Shown: positions 17,118 to 28,397 of the stretch, piece after piece | Position numbering within the stretch: the stretch's first letter is position 1 | How the letters are laid out: every line of letters starts with the position of its first letter | Source: UBA4615 sp046046245 | Lineage (GTDB): Bacteria; Pseudomonadota; Gammaproteobacteria; Burkholderiales; Burkholderiaceae_E | Length of the DNA stretch: 64,000 nucleotides | Direction: 5' to 3' | Assembly: GCA_046046245.1 (NCBI GenBank) | Contig: JBJOKE010000037.1 | Location: forward strand, 42,619 to 106,618 | Notes under the pieces: model-generated | What the model saw: only the letters and a program-made list of their open reading frames with translations | Told to the model about the DNA's origin: nothing | Databases searched by the model: none | Position numbers and translations under genes: made by a program

Positions 17118-19775
17118 TTATCGCCCGATCCCCGGGCGCGCCGCCGCGAGACCCTTTCGCGCCGGCATCCGCCGGCCCTGCAGCAGCCAGACCAGGGCCA
17201 GCGGCACCATCCCCGCGAGCACGCCCCAGGCGTCGTCGGGCCGGGCCGGATTGCGGACCTCGATGCCCACGACCTCGTAGCCGGGCTCCAGCCCCAGCTT
17301 GCGCGCGCGGCTGCCGAACTTCACGTTGCCGATCGACAGCTGCCCGCCCAGCTCGACCAGCGTGACGCCCGCGGCGCGGATCCGCTCGCGGCCGGTCGCG
17401 CCCTCGCCCATCGGCAGCGCCACCAGCTTGCTGACGTCGTCGCCCTCGATCGACTGGCCCTTCACCCGCAGGATCAGCCACTGGTCGGTCCCGAGCCGGT
17501 CGGCGACCTCGTAGACCTTGGCCGGCGGATGCTCGACGTAGCGCTCGTACGCGCGGTCCATCACCCAGTCGGGCCGCAGCAGCAGGCCGGCGGCCAGCAG
17601 CAGCAGCACGATCTCCCACCAGGTCGTGCGGACGCGGAACCAGCCCATCGTGCCCGCCGCGAACGCGAGCGAGGCGACGGTGGCCGACACGCACACCACC
17701 GCGAGGTGCCACCACGAGTCGACGCCGATCAGCAGCAGCTGCGGGTTGAAGATGAACGCGAAGGGCAGCACCGCGGTGCGGAAGCTGTACCAGGTCGCCT
17801 GCAGCCCGGTCCTGTTCGGGTCGTCGCCGGAGATCGCCGAGGCCGCGTACGACGCGAGCCCCACCGGCGGGGTCACGTCCGCCATGATCCCGAAGTAGAA
17901 GACGAACAGGTGGACCGCGATCAGCGGGATCACCAGCCCGCTGCGCGCGCCGAGCTCGACGATCACCGGCGCCATCAGCGTGGCGACCAGGATGTAGTTC
18001 GCGGTGGTCGGCACGCCCGCGCCGATCAGCAGGCAGATCACCGCGGTCAGCACCAGCATCAGCAGCACGTTGCCCGCCGAGACCAGCTCGACGAAGTCGG
18101 TCATCATCAGGCCCATGCCGGTCAGCGTGACCGCGCCGACGATCAGGCCCGCGCTCGCGCAGGCCACGGCGATGCCGATCATGCTGCGCGCGCCCACGAC
18201 CAGGCCGCGCCGGAGGTCCGCCGCACCGCGCTTCAGCTGCGCGCCCGCGTCGCCCTGCCGGCGGAACAGCGACAGCAGCGCCGGCTGGAACACCACCATC
18301 GCGATCGAGGTGGCGGTGGCCCAGAACGCCGAGGTGCCCGGCGACAGCTCCTCGACCGACAGGCACCAGAGCAGCACCACGATCGGCACCATCAGGTGCA
18401 GCCCGGAGCGCAGGATCGGCCAGGGCTCGGGCAGCCGCACCACCGGCGCGTCCGGATCGTCGACGGGGATGTCGGGGTGGCGCGCGGAGAACGCCAGCAG
18501 CGCGAGGTAGGCGGCGACGCCGAGCAGCACCAGCGGCCAGGTGGTGTCGGTGCCCACGAGCGCGCGCACGCCCTCGATCGCGTAGTAGACCGCCGCGATC
18601 GCGGCGACGGTGCCCGACGCGCCGAGCCCCCAGCCGCGCAGCCGCTCGCCCCAGGTCGGCACGCGGTGCCGCGCGATCGGCTCGATGCCGTGGCGCAGCG
18701 CCTCGAGGTGCGTGATGTAGAAGAGCGCGACGTACGAGATCACCGCGGGCAGCGCGGCGTGGCGGATGATCTCCGAGTACGGGATGCCGACGTACTCCAC
18801 CATCAGGAACGCGGCCGCGCCCATCACCGGCGGCATGATCTGGCCGTTGATCGACGACGCGGCCTCGATCGCGCCAGCCTTCACGCCCGGGTAGCCGGTG
18901 CGCTTCATCAGCGGGATGGTGAAGATGCCGCCCGAGACCACGTTCGACACCGACGAGCCCGAGACCAGCCCGTTCATCGCCGACGACACCACCGCGACCT
19001 TCGCGGGCCCGCCGCGCAGGTGGCCGAGCAGCGCGAACGACAGCTGCATCATGAAGTTGCCCGCGCCCGCGATGTCGAGCAGCGTGCCGAACAGCACGAA
19101 CAGGAAGATGAACTGCACCGACACGCCGAGCGCCACGCCGTAGACGCCCTCGGTGGTCAGCCACATGTGCGAGGCGAAGCGCTGCACGCTCGCGCCCTTG
19201 TGCAACAGCACGTCGGGCATCCACGGGCCGGCGAAGACGAAGGCGAGGAAGAGGCCGGTGGTCACCAGCATCCCGACGCCCATCGCGCGGCGCGTGGCCT
19301 CGAGCATGATCGCCACGCCGGCGAGCGCCACCACGAGGTCCGTCGTCGTCGGCTTGCCGGGCCGCGTGGCGAGCTCGTTGTAGAAGAGGAAGAGGTAGGC
19401 CGCGCAGAACGCGCCGACCGCGGCGAGCAGCCAGTCGGCCGCAGGCACGCGCGTGCGCGACGATCGCTTCGTCGCGGGGAAGGCGGCGAAGCCCAGGAAG
19501 ACCGCGAACGCGAGGTGGATCGCGCGGGTCTCGGTGTCGTTGAAGATCCCGAAGCCCGCCACGAAGGGCAGCGGCGACGCGATCCAGAGCTGGAACAGCG
19601 ACCACGCGGCCGCGACCCCCGCGAGCACGCGGCCGATCGCGCCGCCCGGCTCGCGGCCGCCGAGGTCGGCCTCCTTGACGAGCCGGTCGAGTTCCGCGTC
19701 GGAGGCGGCCGACCTCGACGGCACGCCGCCGACGACCTCGGCGCCGCTCACGCGCGTCGCCCGCGGGCCGCGCAT
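17118..19775 (-). CDS. TRAP transporter fused permease (4TM/12TM, DctQ-DctM type)
   Basis: An 885-residue inner-membrane permease in which the small DctQ-like part is fused to the large DctM-like part, the form that works with TAXI-type binding proteins. After a hydrophilic N-terminus come several helices, then the DctM core with GAGNFMMQLSFALLGHLRGG, SSAMNGLVSGSSVSNVVSGG (a conserved G-S-x-x-A-N-V-like block), AASSINGQIMPPVMGAAAFL and GIMADVTPPVGLASYAASA (the ion-site TPP motif). The last 170 or so residues resemble the DUF3394 tail. It uses an ion gradient to import a small organic acid. Its position 31 bases after the TAXI gene and 9 bases before glcD suggests glycolate or another 2-hydroxy acid as substrate; that is inference. 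Confidence 0.93.
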   Translation of the reverse strand: MRGPRATRVSGAEVVGGVPSRSAASDAELDRLVKEADLGGREPGGAIGRVLAGVAAAWSLFQLWIASPLPFVAGFGIFNDTETRAIHLAFAVFLGFAAFPATKRSSRTRVPAADWLLAAVGAFCAAYLFLFYNELATRPGKPTTTDLVVALAGVAIMLEATRRAMGVGMLVTTGLFLAFVFAGPWMPDVLLHKGASVQRFASHMWLTTEGVYGVALGVSVQFIFLFVLFGTLLDIAGAGNFMMQLSFALLGHLRGGPAKVAVVSSAMNGLVSGSSVSNVVSGGIFTIPLMKRTGYPGVKAGAIEAASSINGQIMPPVMGAAAFLMVEYVGIPYSEIIRHAALPAVISYVALFYITHLEALRHGIEPIARHRVPTWGERLRGWGLGASGTVAAIAAVYYAIEGVRALVGTDTTWPLVLLGVAAYLALLAFSARHPDIPVDDPDAPVVRLPEPWPILRSGLHLMVPIVVLLWCLSVEELSPGTSAFWATATSIAMVVFQPALLSLFRRQGDAGAQLKRGAADLRRGLVVGARSMIGIAVACASAGLIVGAVTLTGMGLMMTDFVELVSAGNVLLMLVLTAVICLLIGAGVPTTANYILVATLMAPVIVELGARSGLVIPLIAVHLFVFYFGIMADVTPPVGLASYAASAISGDDPNRTGLQATWYSFRTAVLPFAFIFNPQLLLIGVDSWWHLAVVCVSATVASLAFAAGTMGWFRVRTTWWEIVLLLLAAGLLLRPDWVMDRAYERYVEHPPAKVYEVADRLGTDQWLILRVKGQSIEGDDVSKLVALPMGEGATGRERIRAAGVTLVELGGQLSIGNVKFGSRARKLGLEPGYEVVGIEVRNPARPDDAWGVLAGMVPLALVWLLQGRRMPARKGLAAARPGIGR

Positions 19776-19806
19776 GCGGCCGCGCCGGCCCGCGCGCGAC
19801 CGGGCG

Positions 19807-20805
19807 TCACTTGATCCAGCCCTTCTCGCGGTAGTAGCGCACCGCGCCCTCGTGCAGCGGCGCCGACAGGCCGTCCTTGACCATCGTCTCGGGCTGCAGG
19901 TTGGCGAGCGCCGGGTGCAGCTTCTTGAACTCGTCGAAGTTGTCGAACACCGCCTTCACGACCTGGTAGACCGTGTCGGCCGGGGTCTTCGACGACGCGA
20001 CGACGGTTGCCAGCACGCCGTAGGTCTGCGCCGCATCGGGATTGTTCGGGTAGAGGCCGCCCGGGATCGTGACCTTCGCGTAGTACGGCTTCTCGGCGAC
20101 CAGCTTGTCGACGGCCGGGCCGGTGATGGACGCGAGCTTCGCGCCGCAGGTGGTCGTCGGGTCCTGGATGTTCGCGCTCGGATGACCCACGCCGTAGAAG
20201 AACGCGTCGATCTTGCCGTCGCACAGCGCCGGGCCGTGCTCGTCGGCCTTCAGCTCGGCGGCCAGCGAGAAATCCTTCATCGTCCAGCCGAGACCGACGA
20301 GCAGCTCCTCCATCGACGCCCGCGTGCCCGAGCCCGGGTTGCCGACGTTCACGCGCTTGCCCTTCGTGTCGGCGAACGTCCGGATGCCGGACTCCTTGCG
20401 GGCCAGCAGCGTGAAGGGCTCGGGGTGGACCGAGAAGACCGCGCGCAGGTCCGAGACCGCGCCGTCCTTGAACTGGGTCAGGCCCTTGATCGCGTTGAAC
20501 TGCACGTCCGACTGCGTGAAGCCGAGGTCGAGTTCGCCGGCCTTGATCGTGTTGACGTTGAACACCGAGCCGCCGGTGGACTCGACCGAGCAGCGGATCC
20601 CGTGCTTCGCGCGGTCCTTGTTGACCAGCCGGCAGATCGCGCCGCCCGCGGCGTAGTAGACGCCCGTGACGCCGCCGGTGCCGATGGTGACGAACTTCTG
20701 CTGGGCCTGGGCCGCGGGCGCGAACGAGAGGGTCGCGAAGGCGGCGGCAGCGAGGGCGGCGAGGCCCGTGCGGCGGCGCGAGGGGGCGCTGCGGATCGTG
20801 TCCAT
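19807..20805 (-). CDS. TAXI family TRAP transporter solute-binding protein
   Basis: A periplasmic binding protein of 332 residues. Residues 1-34 are a signal peptide with RRR near the start and cleavage near AQAQQ. The mature protein begins KFVTIGTGGVTGVYYAAGGA, the classic TAXI opening, followed by CSVESTGGSVFNVNTIKAGE and LGFTQSDVQFNAIKG, then VNVGNPGSGTRASMEELL, which lines the ligand cleft. It is the first gene of the leftward TRAP-glcDEF operon. A TACAAT -10-like box lies about 28 bases before the ATG. Confidence 0.95.
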   Translation of the reverse strand: MDTIRSAPSRRRTGLAALAAAAFATLSFAPAAQAQQKFVTIGTGGVTGVYYAAGGAICRLVNKDRAKHGIRCSVESTGGSVFNVNTIKAGELDLGFTQSDVQFNAIKGLTQFKDGAVSDLRAVFSVHPEPFTLLARKESGIRTFADTKGKRVNVGNPGSGTRASMEELLVGLGWTMKDFSLAAELKADEHGPALCDGKIDAFFYGVGHPSANIQDPTTTCGAKLASITGPAVDKLVAEKPYYAKVTIPGGLYPNNPDAAQTYGVLATVVASSKTPADTVYQVVKAVFDNFDEFKKLHPALANLQPETMVKDGLSAPLHEGAVRYYREKGWIK

Positions 20806-20827
20806 CGTGGTGTCTCCGTGGTGGTGC

Positions 20828-20907
20828 GGTCGATTGTAACCGCCGCGCTGGCGGCCCCGCCGCGGAACGCCGTGCCGCCGGGCGCGGCGATCCGGTTACC
20901 ATCGACC
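20828..20907. promoter_or_regulatory. Inverted repeat with back-to-back -10-like boxes between the TAXI and acid phosphatase genes
   Basis: GGTCGATTGTAACCG (20828-20842) and CGGTTACCATCGACC (20893-20907) are inverted copies with one mismatch in 15, separated by 50 bases. On the minus strand the left copy reads TACAAT (five of six to TATAAT), suitably placed for the TAXI gene; on the plus strand the right copy reads TACCAT, about 50 bases before the phosphatase ATG. The element may be a pair of divergent promoters or an operator for one regulator. Confidence 0.55.
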
Positions 20908-20952
20908 GACGAGGGCACGGCCGCTCCGGACCGACGCCCGAAGGGAGATTCC

Positions 20953-21798
20953 ATGCCGATGCCGACCCCGTTCCCGCGTGCTGCCGTCGCCGCGTGTGCC
21001 CTCGCCCTCGCCGCCTGCGCCAGCGCGCCGCCGGCCGCGGCCCCCACCGTTTCACCCGAGCAGGTGGGCGAGGTGCGCCCCGGCTCCGGCGTGCTGAACG
21101 GCTATCTCGAGCGCAAGGCGCTGCCGAACGCGCTCGCGCTGCTGCCGCCGCCGCCGGCCGAGGGCTCGCCCGCCGCGGCGGCCGACCTCGCCGCCTACCG
21201 CGCCACCCGCGCGCTGCGCGACACCCCGCGCTGGCGCCTCGCCACGCAGGACGCCGAGCTGCGGTTCCCGGCCGCGGCGAAGACCTTCTCCTGCGCGCTC
21301 GGGCTGCCGGTCAGTGCCGAGCGCACGCCGCACCTGAACATGCTGCTGCGGCGGACGCTCGCCGACGCGGGCCTCGCCACCTACAGCGCGAAGGACCACT
21401 ACAACCGCGTGCGGCCTTTCGTCGCGATGAAGGAGTCCTCGTGCTCGGCGGCCGAGGAGCCGCGACTGGTGAAGGACGGCTCGTATCCGTCGGGGCATGC
21501 GGCACTCGGGTGGGCCTGGGGGCTGGTGCTCGCCCAGGTGGCGCCGGACCGGACCGATGCGCTCGCGCAGCGCGGCTTCGCGTTCGGCCAGAGCCGGATG
21601 ATCTGCGGCGTGCACTGGCAGAGCGACGTCGACGCCGGTCGCACGGTCGGAGCGGCGGCGGTCGCCCGGCTGCAGTCCGATCCGGTGTTCACCGCGCAGC
21701 TCGAGCTGGCGCGCCGCGAGGTCGCCGCGCTGCGTGCGGCCGGCGCGACGCCGGACGGCGACTGCGCGGCCGAGGCCACGGCGCTCGCGACGCGCTGA
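20953..21798 (+). CDS. Class A bacterial acid phosphatase, predicted lipoprotein
   Basis: A non-specific phosphatase of the PAP2/class A acid phosphatase type. The 281-residue product has a lipoprotein signal (AAVAACALALAACAS, lipid Cys about 22). The active-site triad of motifs is complete: KDHYNRVRP (K-x6-RP), GSYPSGHAALGW (PSGH) and SRMICGVHWQSDVDAGR (SR-x5-H-x3-D). PhoN/PhoC-type enzymes release phosphate from many organic esters in the periplasm. ATG chosen because AGGGAGA lies seven bases upstream and the signal peptide begins there. It stands alone, divergent from the TRAP operon. Confidence 0.94.
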   Translation: MPMPTPFPRAAVAACALALAACASAPPAAAPTVSPEQVGEVRPGSGVLNGYLERKALPNALALLPPPPAEGSPAAAADLAAYRATRALRDTPRWRLATQDAELRFPAAAKTFSCALGLPVSAERTPHLNMLLRRTLADAGLATYSAKDHYNRVRPFVAMKESSCSAAEEPRLVKDGSYPSGHAALGWAWGLVLAQVAPDRTDALAQRGFAFGQSRMICGVHWQSDVDAGRTVGAAAVARLQSDPVFTAQLELARREVAALRAAGATPDGDCAAEATALATR

Positions 21799-21833
21799 CG
21801 CGGGGCGCCGACGCGGCCCCGTGACGCGCCGAG

Positions 21834-23171
21834 TCAGCGCACGGCGACCGCGGACACGGACGCGTCGATCGCCGCCTTCAGGCCGCCCACGATCAGGTCG
21901 ACGTGCGACGCGTCGATCGTGTAGGGCGGCGCGAGCAGCACGTGGTCGCCGCGGCGTCCGTCGATCGTGCCGCCCATCGGATAGCACATCAGGCCCGCGT
22001 CGAACGCCGCCTGCTTGACCTTCGCGTTGAGCTTCGCGGCCGGATCGAACGGCGCCTTCGTCGCGCGGTCGGCCACCAGCTCCACGCCCCAGAAGAGTCC
22101 GCGGCCGCGGATGTCACCGACGTTCGGGTGCTCGCCGAGCGCGCGCCGCAGCTCGCGCCCGAGCAGCGCGCCGGTCTCGCGCACGCGGCCCAGCAGCCCC
22201 TCCTCGGCGATCACCTGCTGGACCGCGATCGCGGCGGCGCAGGCGATCGCGTGACCGAGGTAGGTGTGGCCGTGCTGGAAGAAGCCCGAGCCGTCGGCGA
22301 ACGCGTCGAACACGCGCCGCGACAGCAGCGCCGCGCCGATCGGCTGGTAGCCGCCGCCCAGGCCCTTCGCGATCGTGACGATGTCGGGCACGACGCCGTC
22401 CTGCTCGCAGGCGTAGAGCGTGCCGGTGCGGCCCATGCCGCACATCACCTCGTCGAGGATCAGCAGCACGCCGTGGCGGTCGCAGACCTCGCGCACGCGT
22501 CGGAAGTAGCCGGGCACCGCGGGGACCGCGCCCAGCGTCGCGCCGACCACCGGCTCGGCGACGAAGGCGATGACGCGGCCCGGGCCGGCGGCGACGATCG
22601 CCGCGTCGAGTTCCGCCGCGAGCCGTTCACCGTAGGCCTCGGGCGACTCGCCCGCCGCGCGGTCGCGGTATTCGTAGCAGGGGGACACGTGGACCGCCGG
22701 CGCGAGCAGCGGCGCGAAGGGCTCGCGCCGCCACATGTTCCCGCCCACCGACAGCGCGCCCAGCGTGTTGCCGTGGTAGCTCTGCCGGCGCGCGACGAAC
22801 AGCGTGCGCTGCGGCTCGCCGCGCTCGAGGAAGTACTGCCTCGCCATCTTCAGCGCGGCCTCCATCGCCTCGGAGCCGCCGGACACGAAGTAGGCGTGGC
22901 TGATGCCCTCGGGTGCACCCTCGACCAGCGTGTCGGCCAGCCGCTCGGCGACCTCGGTGGTGAAGAACGAGGTGTGTGCGTAGGCGAGGCGCTTCGCCTG
23001 CGCCTCGATCGCCGCGACCACCGCCGGATGGCCATGGCCGAGGCACGAGACGGCGGCGCCGCCGCAGGCGTCGAGCCAGCGCCGGCCGTCCTCGCCGACC
23101 AGCCAAGGGCCCTCGCCCGAGGCGACCTTCGGATAGCGCCCCCGCGCCTGTCGATGGAGGATGCGGCTCAT
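21834..23171 (-). CDS. Class III PLP-dependent aminotransferase
   Basis: A 445-residue omega-aminotransferase-type enzyme. Typical blocks are GHGHPAVVAAIEAQAKRLAY, FVSGGSEAMEAALKMARQYF (cofactor phosphate site), LILDEVMCGMGRTGTLYACE with the PLP-ring aspartate, and VTIAKGLGGGYQPIGAALL with the Schiff-base lysine. Family members act on omega-amino acids, polyamines, or taurine, with pyruvate or 2-oxoglutarate as acceptor; the donor cannot be assigned. The ATG at MSRILH was chosen since upstream codons belong to the gcv leader region. It is divergent from the riboswitch-controlled gcv operon and there is no evidence that it is itself glycine-controlled. Confidence 0.92.
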   Translation of the reverse strand: MSRILHRQARGRYPKVASGEGPWLVGEDGRRWLDACGGAAVSCLGHGHPAVVAAIEAQAKRLAYAHTSFFTTEVAERLADTLVEGAPEGISHAYFVSGGSEAMEAALKMARQYFLERGEPQRTLFVARRQSYHGNTLGALSVGGNMWRREPFAPLLAPAVHVSPCYEYRDRAAGESPEAYGERLAAELDAAIVAAGPGRVIAFVAEPVVGATLGAVPAVPGYFRRVREVCDRHGVLLILDEVMCGMGRTGTLYACEQDGVVPDIVTIAKGLGGGYQPIGAALLSRRVFDAFADGSGFFQHGHTYLGHAIACAAAIAVQQVIAEEGLLGRVRETGALLGRELRRALGEHPNVGDIRGRGLFWGVELVADRATKAPFDPAAKLNAKVKQAAFDAGLMCYPMGGTIDGRRGDHVLLAPPYTIDASHVDLIVGGLKAAIDASVSAVAVR

Positions 23172-23369
23172 CGGATTCGAGACCTCGTCGTCATGAGGCC
23201 GACATCGTACGACGCGAGGATCCGGGGCTCCTTCCGGAACGACGTGGAGACGACGATGGACGAGCGCCGCATCGGGACCGCCCGACCGACGACCGAGCCC
23301 GCCCCCCACCCCCTCGCGCGGCTGCTGGCCACCACCCGCGCCGACTGGCAGCGCGTCGGTCGGGCTCGC

Positions 23370-23398
23370 TTGACACCCCGCGCCCCCGCGACTACCTT
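23370..23398 (+). promoter_or_regulatory. Sigma-70 promoter of the gcv riboswitch/operon
   Basis: A perfect -35 box TTGACA (23370-23375), 17 bases, then TACCTT (23393-23398) as a partial -10. The predicted start of transcription, about 23405, falls just before the first glycine aptamer, which supports the assignment. Confidence 0.75.
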
Positions 23399-23418
23399 CG
23401 CGCCCAGTCTCATCGCCG

Positions 23419-23604
23419 ATGCGGGAGAGACCGGCCCCCGGACATCCGTGTCCGGCCAGGCGCCGGCGCCGAAGGTGTATCGCCCCGGAAACTCTCAGGC
23501 AAAAGGACCGCATCGGATCGGACTCTCTGGAGAGTAGGCCGCGCGCCCCGTAGGGCGCCCGGCCTCGCCGAAGGTCAATCTCTCAGGCAAACGGACAGAG
23601 GGGG
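23419..23604 (+). ncRNA. Tandem glycine riboswitch
   Basis: Two glycine aptamers in a row. The first opens with GCGGGAGAGACC and has GCCGAAGG (23468-23475) and ACTCTCAGGCAAAAGGACC (about 23491-23509). The second opens GGACTCTCTGGAGAG (23519-23533) and has GCCGAAGGTCAATCTCTCAG (from about 23568) followed by GCAAACGGACAGAGGGGG. These are the hallmark conserved strings of the gcvT-class element, in the right order and spacing, with a variable GC stem in each P3 region. Known tandem glycine riboswitches bind glycine and generally switch on glycine-cleavage genes. About 100 bases separate it from gcvH. Confidence 0.95.
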
Positions 23605-23707
23605 CGCAGCGAGGTCACGCGGGTGGCCCGGCTGCGTTCCCGCGTCGACGCGTCCTCAGCGCGCCGGCCACGATGCCCGCAGCGACCTTCCTCCTCCGGA
23701 GCCTGCC

Positions 23708-24091
23708 TTGGCCAGCCCTTCCGACCTCCGCTACACCGAATCCCACGAGTGGGTCCGCGACAACGGCGACGGCACCGTCACCGTCGGCATCACCGAGCAC
23801 GCGCAGGAAGCGCTCGGCGAGCTGGTCTACGCCGAGCTGCCGCAGCCGGGCCGCACGGTCTCGAAGGGCGAGGCGGTCGCGGTGGTCGAGTCGACCAAGG
23901 CCGCCTCGGACGTCTACGCGCCGATCGACGGCGAGGTGCTCGAGGCCAACGATGCGCTCGGCAGCGCGCCGCAGACGGTCAACGAGGCGCCCTACGCCGG
24001 CGGCTGGCTGTTCAGGCTGAAGCCCGCCGACGCCGCGCAGCTCGCCGCGCTGATGGACGCGGCCGCCTACGACGCCGGCCCCGGCGCCTGA
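23708..24091 (+). CDS. gcvH: Glycine cleavage system H protein
   Basis: GcvH shuttles the methylamine group on a lipoyl arm between the P, T and L proteins of glycine cleavage. The 127-residue product has DLRYTESHEWVRDNGDGTVT, ITEHAQEALGELVYAELP and the lipoylation site VVESTKAASDVYAP with K64, as in the family. The start is a TTG: GGAG lies seven bases upstream and no ATG or GTG is available in frame close by. It is the first gene after the riboswitch, 13 bases before gcvP. Confidence 0.96.
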   Translation: MASPSDLRYTESHEWVRDNGDGTVTVGITEHAQEALGELVYAELPQPGRTVSKGEAVAVVESTKAASDVYAPIDGEVLEANDALGSAPQTVNEAPYAGGWLFRLKPADAAQLAALMDAAAYDAGPGA

Positions 24092-24104
24092 CGGGAGACC
24101 CGCG

Positions 24105-26986
<2,882 letters not shown>

Positions 26987-26990
<4 letters not shown>

Positions 26991-28111
26991 CGGCCGAGGC
27001 GATCCGCCGCATCCCGCTCGAATCCGTCCACCGCGAGCTCGGCGCGAAGTTCGGCCCGTTCGCGGGCTACGAGATGCCGATCCAGTACCCGGCCGGCCTC
27101 AAGGCCGAACATGCCGCGACCCGCGAGCGCGCCGGCCTGTTCGACGTCTCGCACATGGGGCAGGTGCGGATCCGCGCGAAGGACGGCTCGGCCGCGTCGC
27201 TCGCGACGGGCCTGGAGGCCGCGCTGCCCGTCGACTTCGACGGCTGGCCCGTCGGGCTGCAGAAGTACTCGTACCTGCTGAACGACGGCGGCGGCATCGA
27301 GGACGACCTGATGCTGGTCAACCTCGGCGCCGAGGTGCGGATGGTGGTCAACGCGGGCAACCGCGACGCCGACTTCGCGCGGCTGGCCGCGCTGTGCCCG
27401 ACGCTGTCCTTCGAGTGGGTCGACGCGGCGCTGGTCGCGCTGCAGGGGCCGGCCGCCGAGAGCGTCCTCGCGGCCCTCGATCCCTCGGCCGCGGCGATGA
27501 CCTTCATGCAGGCGCGCGAGCTCTCGCTCGAAGGCTTCGCCTGCTTCACCAGCCGCTCGGGCTACACCGGCGAGGACGGCTACGAGATCTCGGTGCCGGC
27601 GGACGGCGCCGAGCTCGTCGTGCGGCGGCTCCTGGCCGATCCGCGCGTGCAGCCGGTGGGGCTGGGCGCGCGCGACACGCTGCGGCTCGAGGCCGGGCTG
27701 CCGCTGCACGGCAACGACATCACGCCGTCCACCACCCCGGTCGAGGCCGGGCTCGCGTTCGCGATCCCGAAGTCGCGGCGCACGGGCGGCGCGAAGGCGG
27801 GCGGCTTCCCGGGGTCGGCGATCGTGCTCGCACAGCTGGCCGACGGACCGGCCCGCAGGCTGGTGGGGCTCGTCTCGCCCGAGGCGATCCCGATCCGCTC
27901 GCATGCGGCGATCGTCGACGCCGACGGTACCCCCGTCGGCGAGGTCACCAGCGGCACGGTGTCGCCGACACGGGGCCAGCCGGTGATGCTCGCCTACCTG
28001 CAGGCCGCGGCGCTTGCCGACGGGCGCGCGCTGAGGGCGGCCGTCCGCGACAAGCGGCCGGCGGTCGTGACGACGAAGCTGCCCTTCGTGCCCAAGCGCT
28101 ACAAGCGCTGA
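26987..28111 (+). CDS. gcvT: Glycine cleavage system aminomethyltransferase, T protein
   Basis: GcvT takes the aminomethyl group from GcvH, makes 5,10-methylene-tetrahydrofolate and releases ammonia. The 374-residue product shows EMPIQYPAGLKAEHAATRER, GLFDVSHMGQVRI, QKYSYLLNDGGGIEDDLML, SRSGYTGEDGYEISVP and LGARDTLRLEAGLPLHGNDI, the folate-binding core, and ends EVTSGTVSPTRG...KRYKR. Starts with GTG inside the gcvP stop, so its synthesis is coupled to gcvP. Confidence 0.96.
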
Positions 28112-28360
28112 CGCGGCCCGGGCGCGCCACGGGCGACCGGCGGCGCGCCTCGACCCCGAGCGTCACCTTCGCGGATGCAGCGGGCCGATCCCGCGCGGCG
28201 CATGCGGTCTCCAACACGATGAGCCCGCCATGCCGCACCGCCGCCGGGCCCGGGGCGTGCGCCGCGGCGCTGGGAATCCCCCCGGGGGGCCGATCCGCGA
28301 CGATCGCCCCCTCCTGTTTCGAAAGGCCAACGGAACCGGTCGGAACCGAATCGCGCGCGT

Positions 28361-28371
28361 CACATAATGTG
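28361..28371 (+). promoter_or_regulatory. Palindrome CACATAATGTG upstream of the cyclase gene
   Basis: A perfect 11-base palindrome (CACAT-A-ATGTG), flanked as GTCACATAATGTGGC, lies 27 bases before the cyclase ATG and contains CATAAT, a -10-like hexamer. It is the only AT-rich spot in the 286-base gap after gcvT. It could be the promoter and operator of the cyclase-protease module. The rest of the gap holds two GGAACCG direct repeats (28331-28350) and nothing else I can name. Confidence 0.4.
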
Positions 28372-28397
28372 GCGATGCGCCATCGTGTGTTTCCACG

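Noticed and set aside
15522..19814. A plus-strand open frame of over 1400 codons opposite glcD and the TRAP permease
   Set aside because: Its product is Arg/His/Asp/Ala-rich with no domain; it is the antisense of two well-supported genes and stays open because stop codons are rare at this GC content.
23208..23535. A plus-strand frame starting near MDERRIG that runs into the riboswitch
   Set aside because: It crosses the promoter and the first aptamer, has no ribosome site, and its composition is unlike a protein.
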